This document shows, one piece after another, positions 1 to 7,567 of a stretch of DNA of 36,632 bases. The stretch is from Geobacter sp. (GTDB lineage: Bacteria > Desulfobacterota > Desulfuromonadia > Geobacterales > Geobacteraceae), in assembly GCA_003490025.1 (NCBI GenBank), contig DNJC01000150.1:1-36632 (forward strand), written 5' to 3'. Both the position numbers and the translations under genes were made by a program. Below the pieces are notes generated by a model. The model did not search any database and had not been told where the DNA came from. It saw only the letters and a list, made by a program, of their open reading frames with translations. Position 1 is the first letter of the stretch. The number at the start of each line of letters is the position of its first letter.

Positions 1-61
1 AGGAATGCCGCTCCTACAGGGTGATTACGCAATGTTCTAATTGTCTTGCAACAACCTGTAT

Positions 62-107
62 AAAAAAGAGGGGGACCCTGGTTACGGGTCCCCCTCTTTG
101 CGTTTTT
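62..107 (-). terminator. Rho-independent terminator, probably bidirectional
   Basis: A perfect 14-bp stem (65-78 pairing with 86-99) closes a 7-base loop. On the minus strand the right arm is followed by a run of T (complement of the A run at 62-67), so it suits termination of the trmB transcript, whose stop codon lies about 30 bases upstream of it. On the plus strand a T run at 103-109 also follows, so it could stop transcription entering from the left edge. Confidence 0.85.
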
Positions 108-129
108 TTCCCTTGGCGTGCCTCGGCGT

Positions 130-753
130 CTACTTCACCTTGTAGTGAAGGAAATAGATCTTCTTTCCCTCGGCCATGAATTTGCGCATGTACTTCGACA
201 GGTGGTACCCCTCGAACTCGTGCCGGTACAGGTCGGGCGCGAACTGGTTTTGCAGCGAGCTGACCTCGGGAAGCATTTCGGCCACGTCGAGGCCGTAGTC
301 GTCAAAGTCGGTGGCGAAGAAAAAGTCCCCGCCGGGGACCATGTAATCCATCAGGAATTCGACGAAGGCCCGGTTGACGAGGCGCCGCTTGCGGTGCCGC
401 TTCTTGGGCCACGGATCGGGGCAGTTGATGTACACGGCGGAAAGGCTCCCCTTGCGGACCCGGTCGGTCACGAAGAGCCGCGCCTCGTCGCGCAGCACGC
501 GCACGTTCTTGACCTCGTGCCTGTCAAGCCTGCGGCAGGTCTTGTAGCACCCCTTGTTGTAGAAGTCGATGGCGATGAAGTTGGTTTCCGGCTGGTCCAG
601 CGCCGTCTTCAGCATGAAGTCGCCCACCCCGCAACCTATCTCCAGCGCGAGCGGATTGTCGTTGCCGAACACACCCTTCCAGTCGGGCGGGGTCGGCAGG
701 TTTTCCAGTCTGAGGTAATTCGGTGAATCGATGTGAATGAATGTTTGCGTCAT
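130..753 (-). CDS. trmB: tRNA (guanine-N7-)-methyltransferase TrmB
   Basis: Cytosolic SAM-dependent enzyme that methylates G46 in the variable loop of tRNAs. The 207-residue protein has the TrmB hallmarks: a SAM-binding LEIGCGVGDF motif near residues 37-46, the INCPDPWPKKRHRKRR signature near residues 108-123 (families usually have INFPDPWPKKRH, so Cys replaces Phe here), and the ATDFDDYG motif near residue 148. Length fits the family. The ATG start is preceded by an AGAGGGG ribosome site about 5 bases upstream. It is the last gene before the terminator at 62-107 and lies 81 bases downstream of the MCP gene on the same strand, so it may be co-transcribed or have its own promoter. Family assignment is secure. 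Confidence 0.95.
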   Translation of the reverse strand: MTQTFIHIDSPNYLRLENLPTPPDWKGVFGNDNPLALEIGCGVGDFMLKTALDQPETNFIAIDFYNKGCYKTCRRLDRHEVKNVRVLRDEARLFVTDRVRKGSLSAVYINCPDPWPKKRHRKRRLVNRAFVEFLMDYMVPGGDFFFATDFDDYGLDVAEMLPEVSSLQNQFAPDLYRHEFEGYHLSKYMRKFMAEGKKIYFLHYKVK

Positions 754-834
754 CTGCCCCTCTTGCGATTTTTTCTCGGGGGGAAGATAGCACAGCCGCG
801 CCGTGCGGTGAAGTGAAGATTTCTAAACTGATTC

Positions 835-2469
835 TCAGGCCGCCACCTTGAAGTGCTCCACAAGGCGATGCAGCTGGCCTGCATGGCTCTGCAGTTTCCT
901 GGCGGCATCGGCGGAATCGTGCGAGGAGCCTGCGCTCAGCTGAACCACCTCGGTGATCTGCTGGATATTGCCGGTGATCTCGTTGGTGGTCGCCATCTGC
1001 TGCTCGGCTGCGGTCGCTATCTGGTTGATCTGCTCGGAGACGGCGTCGATCTGGTTGCTGATGTTGCTAAGGGCCTCGCCGGACCTGGCGGCATCGCTTG
1101 TCCCGCGCTCGACCTCATGCACGCCTTCCTGCATGGATGTGACGGCACCCTTGGTTTCAACCTGAATGGCCCGTATCATCTCGCCGATCTCCCTGGTCGC
1201 CCTGGTGGTGCGCTCCGCGAGGGCGCGCACCTCGTCCGCCACAACCGCAAAGCCCCTCCCCTGGTCGCCTGCCCTGGCGGCCTCTATGGCGGCATTGAGG
1301 GCGAGAAGGTTGGTCTGATCCGCGATATCCTCTATGGTTCCGATTATCTCCCCGATCTGCTCGGAGCGGGTACCGAGCCTCTCCACGGTGGCGGCGCTCT
1401 GCTTCACCTTTTCGGCGAGCCGGTTCATGCCGGCGACCGTCTCCTGCACCACGGAAACGCCCTCTATCGCAAGTTTGCTTCCCTGCCGGGAACTTTCCGC
1501 CGCCATGCTGCAGTTCTGGGCGATTTCCATCGAGGTGGCTGCCATCTCCTCGCTGGCAGTGGCGACGGTCCCCGTCTGTGCCGCCACCTCCTCCGAATTC
1601 GCCGCAACCTGCTGGTTCACCGCGGACATCTGGTCCGCCGAGGCTGACAGCTCGGTCGCCGTCTGTTTTATGGAAGCGATCATGGAGACCGTGGAGGCCA
1701 GCATGCGGTTGATGCTTTTGCCCAATTCACCTATCTCGTCGTTGGCGAAAATCCTCAGCTGCACCGACAGGTCTCCGTCGGCCACCCGGCTCATGGTATC
1801 CGCCACGCGATTGAGCCTCGTGGCGAAGTTGCGGCTCAGGTACAAGACCGACAAAAGCCCCAGGATGACGGCTGCCGCTCCGGTGCCGAGCAGTACCCAT
1901 TTCGCCTTGCCGTACACGGCTACCGATTCCAGGTAGGCGGCGTCGGTACCCAGCTGTTGCAACTTCACCTGCTCGTCGAAGCTTTCATGGACCTTTTGCG
2001 TCAGCGGAATCGCCTCATGCAGCAGCAGGGCCACCGCTTCATCCTGTTTCCGTTCCAGCGCCAGCTGTATCACGCGGTCGTTGGCCTGTGCGGCGGGTAT
2101 GATCGACTTTTTGGCACTTTCCAGCAGCTCGCGCCCTTTCCCCTCCCGGGTCTCCAGCGCCTCCAGGTTCTTCATGGCCGACGCGTAGCGTACCCTGGCG
2201 GCTTCTACCTTTTGTTTCTCATCCTTCAGGGCGCTTTCATCCTTCAGCAGCACCAGCATCTGGATGGAGGCGGAAAGGTCGTCGAGCGCCTTCGATGCCT
2301 GCGAAGCGTTGACCGTCTTGACGTAGTTCCCTTTGGCGATCGCTTCGACCGAATCGTGCACCTTCCTGGTGGCGAGCAGGGCCAGGCAGATGATCAAGAC
2401 GATGATAAGGAGCAAAAAACCGAATACTGTACCGAGCTTGACGGAGATCTTCTGGTTGTTGAAAGACAT
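835..2469 (-). CDS. Methyl-accepting chemotaxis protein (four-helix-bundle sensor, HAMP, MCP signalling domain)
   Basis: Transmembrane chemoreceptor that controls CheA. Start chosen at MSFNNQ because TGAGG lies 8 bases upstream; a longer frame to 2535 has no comparable site. The 544-residue protein has TM1 at about 12-34, a periplasmic helical region 35-190 resembling the four-helix-bundle MCP sensor domain, TM2 at about 191-212, HAMP at about 213-265 and a long coiled signalling domain. The conserved hairpin tip with NLLALNAAIEAARAGDQGRG lies near residues 387-406. It ends in HFKVAA, so it has no CheR-binding pentapeptide. No che genes are adjacent, so it is an orphan receptor. A sigma-28-like promoter lies upstream. 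The ligand cannot be inferred. Confidence 0.93.
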   Translation of the reverse strand: MSFNNQKISVKLGTVFGFLLLIIVLIICLALLATRKVHDSVEAIAKGNYVKTVNASQASKALDDLSASIQMLVLLKDESALKDEKQKVEAARVRYASAMKNLEALETREGKGRELLESAKKSIIPAAQANDRVIQLALERKQDEAVALLLHEAIPLTQKVHESFDEQVKLQQLGTDAAYLESVAVYGKAKWVLLGTGAAAVILGLLSVLYLSRNFATRLNRVADTMSRVADGDLSVQLRIFANDEIGELGKSINRMLASTVSMIASIKQTATELSASADQMSAVNQQVAANSEEVAAQTGTVATASEEMAATSMEIAQNCSMAAESSRQGSKLAIEGVSVVQETVAGMNRLAEKVKQSAATVERLGTRSEQIGEIIGTIEDIADQTNLLALNAAIEAARAGDQGRGFAVVADEVRALAERTTRATREIGEMIRAIQVETKGAVTSMQEGVHEVERGTSDAARSGEALSNISNQIDAVSEQINQIATAAEQQMATTNEITGNIQQITEVVQLSAGSSHDSADAARKLQSHAGQLHRLVEHFKVAA

Positions 2470-2562
2470 GGGCAAAACCTCAGAGTTGATAGTTTGAAAT
2501 CTAAAGTGGCTCAATCGTGCAAACGAGTCGTTCATTACAAAAGTTACGAAACTTCCGTATGC

Positions 2563-2589
2563 TGATCGGGTGCCGGAGAAAAATCTTTA
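2563..2589 (-). promoter_or_regulatory. Sigma-28 (FliA)-like promoter for the MCP gene
   Basis: Read on the minus strand, TAAA (2586-2589) is followed by exactly 15 bases and CCCGATCA (2563-2570). The flagellar sigma consensus is TAAA-N15-GCCGATAA, so the -10 element matches 6 of 8 and the spacing is ideal. It lies about 95 bases upstream of the MCP start. Chemoreceptors are common FliA targets, which supports the call; it is a pattern match only. Confidence 0.5.
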
Positions 2590-3050
2590 CGAGATATACG
2601 GCATCGAGCGCAATTAATTGTGCCGATCAATGACCGCCTTCCGCTGTACGTCCCCTCCCCCTTCTCACCCATCCCCACCTCGTCCCTCCTTTGTCCGTTA
2701 AATCCTCACTGTGGAAAATCTACCCGGCGCAGAGGGCTGGCCAGAGAAGAGAATCGCAGCTGGTGATCGGCGTGACCATTCCAGTCACGCCGTACTGGCG
2801 TCGGTTACGGCAAGCCTTCGCCGCCGGGAGTCAGAACGCATGCCTACTGTTTTCAGCAAAAGTCATGCCTCGCTTTCAGATTGCACGAGCAGCCCCCCGA
2901 ACCACCTCGCCCCACCCGCGCCGAGCTACCGGCTTCCACGGGCTCTTTTTCGCCGACTTTCCCTAATGCTCATGCTTTCCATTGCCATTTTTCGAACAAC
3001 GTGCTAATTATATCCTCTTGAAATAAGGCAAAAAAGGAAAACCAAACACC
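2590..3050. other. Gene-free divergent intergenic region with structured elements
   Basis: About 460 bases between the divergent MCP and helicase genes. I see no convincing gene: small frames at 2691-2966 and 2711-3007 lack ribosome sites and recognisable composition. The stretch holds an operator-like near-palindrome GCGCAATTAATTGTGC (2608-2623), a 9-bp stem with 7-base loop (2768-2776 with 2784-2792) without a T run, and at about 2827-2845 a segment (AGTCAGAACGCATGCC) resembling the conserved 3' end of cobalamin riboswitches. The 5' half of such a riboswitch is not recognisable, so that call is weak. The leader of the helicase gene occupies the right end. Confidence 0.4.
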
Positions 3051-4490
3051 ATGAAATTTTCAGAATTACCCATTCCGGAGTGCGTCCTCAAGGGGATCGC
3101 GGAGACCGGTTTCACAGCCTGCACGCCGATACAGGCGAAGGCGCTCCCGCTGGCGCTTTCCGGAAAAGACGTGGCAGGACAGGCGCAAACGGGGACGGGA
3201 AAGACCGCTGCATTCCTCATCTCCCTCTTCACCCGCCTCTTGAACCAGGAAAAAAGCGGCGGGGAGCACCACCCGCGGGCTCTCATCCTCGCCCCCACCC
3301 GTGAACTGGTGGTCCAGATCGAAAAGGACGCCCAGTTGCTCGGCAAGTACGCGGGCTTCAACATCCAGGCGATCTACGGCGGCGTCGACTACATGAAGCA
3401 GCGCGACGCGCTGAAGGCCGGGGCCGACATCGTGATCGGAACTCCCGGGCGCCTGATCGACTACCTGAAGCAGAAGGTCTACTCCCTGAAGGACGTCGAG
3501 GCGCTGGTGATCGACGAGGCGGACCGGATGTTCGACATGGGGTTCATCGCCGACCTCCGTTTCATCCTGAGGAAGCTCCCGAACTACGACAAGAGGCAGA
3601 ACATGCTCTTCTCGGCGACCCTGAACACCCGGGTCATGGAACTCGCCTACGAGTTCATGAACATGCCGGAAAAGGTCTCGGTGACCCCCGAGCAGATGAC
3701 CGCTGAGCGGGTGGAGCAGGTGCTCTACCATGTCTCCCGCAAGGAGAAGTTCCCGCTTCTCCTGGGCTTGCTGCGCAAGATGGGGATGGAGCGGACCATG
3801 ATCTTCGTGAACACCAAGCGCGAAGCGGAGTTCCTCCAGGACCGGCTGAACGCCAACAGCTTCCCCTGCAGGGTCATCTCGGGTGACGTCGAGCAGAGAA
3901 AGCGGATGAAGATCCTGGCGGACTTCAAGGCGGGCGAGCTCCCGATCATGATCGCCACCGACGTCGCCTCGCGCGGCATCCACATCGACGGCGTCTCCCA
4001 CGTCATCAACTACGACCTGCCGCAGGACTGCGAGGATTACGTGCACCGCATCGGCAGGACCGCACGCGCCGGAGCGGAAGGGATGGCGATCTCGCTGGCC
4101 GACGAGGACGGCGCCTTCTACATCGAGCCGATCCAGGATTTCATCAAGCAGAAGATCCCGACCGAGTGGGCCGAGGACGACATGTTCGTCAAGGACTACA
4201 AGAGGACTCCCCGTCCGCGCGTCGAGGCGAAGCCGCTGGGCAGAGGAGGCAGGCCCGGCGACAGGGGGGCCAAGCCGGCCGGCAGGGGGGGCAAGCCCGC
4301 CCACAAGCCCAGAAGCGAGCACGCAGGCGGCGAGAAGCAGCAGGCCACTGCCGAAAAGAGCGTCGTCGAGAAACCGGCCGTACAGCAGACGGCCGGCGAG
4401 CCGGGTGCGGCCGACGGCGAGGGCGCGGCGAAACGCAAGCGTCCCCGCAGGCGCAAGCCGAAACAACCGGCGCAGCCCGAGCAGCCGTGA
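3051..4490 (+). CDS. rhlB: DEAD-box ATP-dependent RNA helicase, RhlB-like
   Basis: Cytosolic RNA helicase that unwinds RNA duplexes with ATP; in enterobacteria RhlB works with the RNA degradosome. The 479-residue protein has the motifs in order: Q motif with FTACTPIQ at 21-28, Walker A AQTGTGKT at 45-52, PTREL at 82-86, TPGR at 131-134, DEAD at 155-158, SAT at 188-190, and HRIGRTARAG in motif VI. The N-terminal core resembles E. coli RhlB closely (CTPIQA.ALPL, GRLIDY). After about residue 375 comes a low-complexity tail rich in Lys, Arg, Gly and Pro, probably an RNA-binding extension. Its stop overlaps a possible GTG start of the WYL gene. The assignment to RhlB rather than RhlE or another subgroup is less certain than the DEAD-box call. 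Confidence 0.9.
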   Translation: MKFSELPIPECVLKGIAETGFTACTPIQAKALPLALSGKDVAGQAQTGTGKTAAFLISLFTRLLNQEKSGGEHHPRALILAPTRELVVQIEKDAQLLGKYAGFNIQAIYGGVDYMKQRDALKAGADIVIGTPGRLIDYLKQKVYSLKDVEALVIDEADRMFDMGFIADLRFILRKLPNYDKRQNMLFSATLNTRVMELAYEFMNMPEKVSVTPEQMTAERVEQVLYHVSRKEKFPLLLGLLRKMGMERTMIFVNTKREAEFLQDRLNANSFPCRVISGDVEQRKRMKILADFKAGELPIMIATDVASRGIHIDGVSHVINYDLPQDCEDYVHRIGRTARAGAEGMAISLADEDGAFYIEPIQDFIKQKIPTEWAEDDMFVKDYKRTPRPRVEAKPLGRGGRPGDRGAKPAGRGGKPAHKPRSEHAGGEKQQATAEKSVVEKPAVQQTAGEPGAADGEGAAKRKRPRRRKPKQPAQPEQP

Positions 4491-5497
4491 CACGAACAGG
4501 CCGCCCCGCTCGGAAATATTCCCAAGCAGGGAGGGTGCATGACGTGATCCGCCTGATCGAGGCGCGTCACGGCATCTCCATCGCCGAACTAGCCGAAGAG
4601 ACCGGCGTCGACAAACGCACCATACACCGGGACCTCGCCGCCATCCAGGAGGCGGGGTACCCTCTCATCTCGCAGTGGCAGGAAGGGGAGAAGCTGTACC
4701 GCTTCCTGACACGCTTCAAGGACGTCCCGCCGATAAGCTTCACCCTCCAGGAACTGATGACCCTGTCGCTCATGCGCTCCCAGCTCGACTTCCTGAAGGG
4801 GACCCCTTTCCTGGAGGACATGGAGAGCGTCTTCAGAAAGATCAACTCCGTCCTCCCTCCGCGCCTCGCCGCACACATGGAGCGCATCGCACAGGTCTCC
4901 CACCCGCTCTTCCAGGGGAAGCGCGACTACAGCAGGTGCTCCGAGTCGCTGCAGCTCATCCGCCACGCCCTTCTCTACCAGCAGAGCATCACCATCTCCT
5001 ACCGTCCCGTCGGCAGGGGCGAGCCGGTCGACTACCTGGTCGATCCGTACACGCTCCTGTTCCAGAAGGGGGGGATCTACCTGCACGGGTTCGCACAGCA
5101 GCGCCAGGCGCTGCGGACCTTCGCGCTGGAGCGGATTTGCGGTGTGCAGCCGGGAAAGGAACGCTTCGAGATTCCCGAGGGGTTCAACACGTCTCAGGCG
5201 CTCGAGCAGGCCTTCGGCCTGGTCGCCGAGCCTCCCATGGAGGTGCGGATCCGGTTCTCCCCCGCAATAGCCCATGCCATCAGGGACCGCGTCTGGCACG
5301 TGTCGCAGCAGGTAAAGGACGACGCGGACGGCTCGCTCATCCTCTCCTTTCGCGCCGGAGGGAAGATGGAGATCCTCTCCTGGCTCCTCTCGTACGGGGC
5401 GCATGCGGAACTGCTGGCACCGGCGGAACTGCGCGAGGAACTGGCCGCCATGGTGGCCGGGACCGCGCGGATGTATGAAGAGAAACCGGCCCGGTAA
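4487..5497 (+). CDS. WYL-domain transcriptional regulator (HTH-WYL)
   Basis: Predicted DNA-binding regulator. An N-terminal helix-turn-helix (SIAELAEETGVDKRTIHRDL, about residues 29-48) is of the DeoR/HTH_11 type, followed by a WYL sensor domain at about 150-220 (SITISYRP, VDPYTLLFQKGGIYLHGFA, RTFALERI) and a WCX-like C-terminal part. WYL domains bind nucleic acids or nucleotides and often control DNA-damage or defence genes; the ligand here is unknown. The start is uncertain. GTG at 4487 overlaps the helicase stop (GTGA) and keeps the whole first helix, giving 336 residues. GTG at 4544 has a much better GGAGG site 9 bases upstream (4530-4534) but would cut into the first helix. The overlap suggests co-transcription with rhlB. 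Confidence 0.85.
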   Translation: MTRTGRPARKYSQAGRVHDVIRLIEARHGISIAELAEETGVDKRTIHRDLAAIQEAGYPLISQWQEGEKLYRFLTRFKDVPPISFTLQELMTLSLMRSQLDFLKGTPFLEDMESVFRKINSVLPPRLAAHMERIAQVSHPLFQGKRDYSRCSESLQLIRHALLYQQSITISYRPVGRGEPVDYLVDPYTLLFQKGGIYLHGFAQQRQALRTFALERICGVQPGKERFEIPEGFNTSQALEQAFGLVAEPPMEVRIRFSPAIAHAIRDRVWHVSQQVKDDADGSLILSFRAGGKMEILSWLLSYGAHAELLAPAELREELAAMVAGTARMYEEKPAR

Positions 5498-5526
5498 ACC
5501 CTCCGCTCCCCTCCCCCCCCTCTGCG

Positions 5527-5555
5527 TTGACAATACCCGTCATACCGTATATATA
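5527..5555 (+). promoter_or_regulatory. Sigma-70-type promoter
   Basis: A perfect -35 TTGACA (5527-5532), a 17-base spacer and -10 TATATA (5550-5555) lie just upstream of the methyltransferase gene, whose AGGAGG ribosome site begins at 5566. The predicted transcript would have a very short leader. It probably drives the methyltransferase-HAD pair. Confidence 0.75.
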
Positions 5556-5578
5556 AAGAACCCTCAGGAGGGCTTCCA

Positions 5579-6739
5579 ATGGCAGACGCCGCCGCAACCA
5601 CACAACTCGCCGGGATCATTCTCGACCGCATCCGCACCCGCGGAGACATCACCTTCGCCTCCTTCATGGAATCGGCGCTTTACGAACCGGGCCTGGGGTA
5701 CTACACCTCGGCCGGGCGCAAGGTCGGCGCGGAAGGGGATTTCTATACCAGCATGAACGTGCACGAATCCTTCGGCCGCCTCATCGCCAGGGAGATCTGC
5801 CGGTTCTGGGAACTCCTGGGCTCCCCTTCCTCCTTCACCATCGCGGAAGCGGGCGCGGGCGGGGGGCAACTGGCGCTGGACATCCTGGACGGCATCTCGC
5901 AGTTCAGCCAGGCGGCCTACGGCTCGCTCACCTACCGTCTCGTCGAAAAGGAACCCTCCCTGAAGGAGGTGCAGGCCGCACGTCTTGCCCGCCACTCGGG
6001 GCACCTCGCCTGGAGCACCCCGGAGGAACTCGCCTCGGGCGCCCTGAAGTTCACCGGCTGCGTCATCTCCAACGAGCTCTTCGACGCCATGCCGGTCCAC
6101 ATCGTCGAGATGACCGAGGACGGCCTGCAGGAGGTATACGTCACGGCCGACGCCGACGGCTTCCGCGAGCGACTGGCCGCGCCATCGACCCCGGAACTGG
6201 CCCAGTACCTGCAGAAATTCCAGGTGCGTCTCATGCCGGGGCAAAGGGGGGAGATCAACCTCAACGCGCCGGCGTGGATCGCCTCCGCCGCGGCCACGCT
6301 TGAGCGCGGTTTCGTCCTCACCATCGACTACGGCTTTCTCGCCGAGGAACTCTACACGCCGCAAAGGAAAAACGGCACCCTCCTTTGCTACCACCGCCAC
6401 AGCACCAGCGAAGACCCCTACCAGCTGGTCGGGGAACAGGACATCACCACCCACATCAACTTCAGCCAGCTCATGGAAGCGGGAAAGGACGTCGGGCTGA
6501 AGACCGTCTGGTACGGCGAGCAGTACCGTTTCCTCCTCGGCGTAGGTCTCATGGAGGAGTTGGTCCGCCTGGAGGCGCAGGCGAAAACGGAGCAGGAAAG
6601 CCTGAAACACAGGCTGGCGCTCAAGAAGCTGATGCTCCCCGAGGGGGGAATGGGCGACACCTTCAAGGTGCTGATCCAGGCGAAGGGGGTGGAGAATCCC
6701 CAGCTCCTTTGCATGAGAAAGTGGGGAATGGGGCTGTGA
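5579..6739 (+). CDS. SAM-dependent methyltransferase of the MidA/NDUFAF7 (DUF185) family
   Basis: A 386-residue class I methyltransferase. It carries a glycine-rich SAM loop AEAGAGGGQLAL at 89-100, the family signature SNELFDAMPVH near residues 164-174, and a TIDYG motif near 247. The mitochondrial homologue NDUFAF7/MidA methylates an arginine of a complex I subunit during assembly; the bacterial substrate is not established, and no nuo genes are visible here, so that role is only a possibility. AGGAGG lies 7 bases before the ATG, and a strong promoter is immediately upstream. The stop codon overlaps the GTG start of the following HAD gene, indicating translational coupling. Confidence 0.88.
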   Translation: MADAAATTQLAGIILDRIRTRGDITFASFMESALYEPGLGYYTSAGRKVGAEGDFYTSMNVHESFGRLIAREICRFWELLGSPSSFTIAEAGAGGGQLALDILDGISQFSQAAYGSLTYRLVEKEPSLKEVQAARLARHSGHLAWSTPEELASGALKFTGCVISNELFDAMPVHIVEMTEDGLQEVYVTADADGFRERLAAPSTPELAQYLQKFQVRLMPGQRGEINLNAPAWIASAAATLERGFVLTIDYGFLAEELYTPQRKNGTLLCYHRHSTSEDPYQLVGEQDITTHINFSQLMEAGKDVGLKTVWYGEQYRFLLGVGLMEELVRLEAQAKTEQESLKHRLALKKLMLPEGGMGDTFKVLIQAKGVENPQLLCMRKWGMGL

Positions 6740-7365
6740 CACCGCTTCCGGCGCGCCTGGAAGGGATCCGGGCCATCGTCTTCGACCTGGACGGCACGCT
6801 GTACCAGGACGACCGGCTCGGGGAGGAAGTGAACCAGAGCGCCTGCCGCTACGTCGCGAAGTTGAAGGGAATAACGGCAGCCGAAGCGGACCTCCTTCTG
6901 ACCGAGACCCGTGCGGCGAACGGAGGGGGCGGGACCCTCAGCCGCGCCGTCGAAACCCTCGGGGGAGAACTCAAGGAGATGCACCGCAGGTTCGCGGACG
7001 AGATCCATCCGGACGGTTTACCGGCGGACCCGCGCGTCCCGGAGTTGCTCAGGCTGCTGTCGACACGCTTCCAGCTGCACATCTACACCAACAACAACCG
7101 CGACCTCTCCGAAAGGATCATGGCGCAGATCGGCGTCACCGGGCTCTTCGACCGGATTTTCACCATTGAAGACTTCTGGCTCCCCAAGCCTGACAGGATG
7201 GTCATCAACGCCATCCTGGAACAGATCGGCTGCCTGCCGGCCGAGACTCTCTTTGTGGGCGACCGTTACGAAGTCGATTTGGCCCTTCCTGAATCAATGG
7301 GATGTGCTATATTCGAAACCAGGACTGTGGCAGAACTTTTGATACTGTCACAATTGGTGCATTGA
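6736..7365 (+). CDS. HAD-superfamily hydrolase (phosphatase-like)
   Basis: A 209-residue haloacid-dehalogenase-type hydrolase. Motif I is FDLDGTLYQDD (nucleophile and acid aspartates), motif II is YTNNN, motif III is the lysine in LPKPDR, and motif IV is GDRYEVDLALP, where the aspartates bind magnesium. An alpha-helical cap lies between motifs I and II. Such proteins dephosphorylate small metabolites; the substrate cannot be deduced. The start is the GTG inside GTGA, overlapping the upstream stop. No ATG nearby in this frame precedes motif I, and the DLDGT motif must be near the N terminus, so this start is well supported. Its product may share a pathway with the coupled methyltransferase, but that is inference. 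Confidence 0.88.
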   Translation: MTPLPARLEGIRAIVFDLDGTLYQDDRLGEEVNQSACRYVAKLKGITAAEADLLLTETRAANGGGGTLSRAVETLGGELKEMHRRFADEIHPDGLPADPRVPELLRLLSTRFQLHIYTNNNRDLSERIMAQIGVTGLFDRIFTIEDFWLPKPDRMVINAILEQIGCLPAETLFVGDRYEVDLALPESMGCAIFETRTVAELLILSQLVH

Positions 7366-7427
7366 GGCAGAAGCTCACTGTATAAAAGTATTTCCCGATC
7401 AGCGATGAACTTCCGCCAGGCAGCGGT

Positions 7428-7517
7428 AAAGTCTCCCCCCTTTGGAAAAGGGGGGCGGGGGGGATTTGCTGCCAATGTCACCAGCTTCAAATCCCCCTTT
7501 TTCAAAGGGGGACTTTC
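7428..7517. repeat. Palindromic intergenic repeat (paired AAAGTC...CCCCC / GGGGG...GACTTT arms)
   Basis: Two arms, 7428-7469 and 7484-7517, are imperfect reverse complements of each other, and each arm is itself nearly palindromic (CCCCCTTT next to AAAGGGGG). The arms begin AAAGTC and end GACTTT. The element fills the gap between the HAD gene and aspA and could fold into a large cruciform or hairpin. Repeats of this look are common in GC-rich bacterial intergenic regions; genome copy number cannot be seen here. Confidence 0.7.
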
Positions 7518-7567
7518 TGATCATCTGTCAGCGGAAGATTGTGCTTCTCTCGCTCAAAGGAGCAGAT

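Noticed and set aside
853..1647. Long plus-strand open frames opposite the MCP gene, and similar ones opposite most genes (for example 3066-4493, 10876-12336, 14839-16503)
   Set aside because: These are mirror frames caused by GC-rich third codon positions. Their translations show no domain and are rich in Arg, Pro, Gly, Leu and His, and the real genes on the other strand carry clear motifs.
2604..2630. Sigma-54-like GGCAC...TTGC on the minus strand upstream of the first MCP
   Set aside because: The spacing between GG and GC is 11 bases rather than 10, so RpoN would not fit. The flagellar-type element nearer the gene is better.
2691..3007. Two small overlapping plus-strand frames in the gap before rhlB
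   Set aside because: No ribosome site, no recognisable motif, and they overlap each other and the structured segment. Composition looks random.
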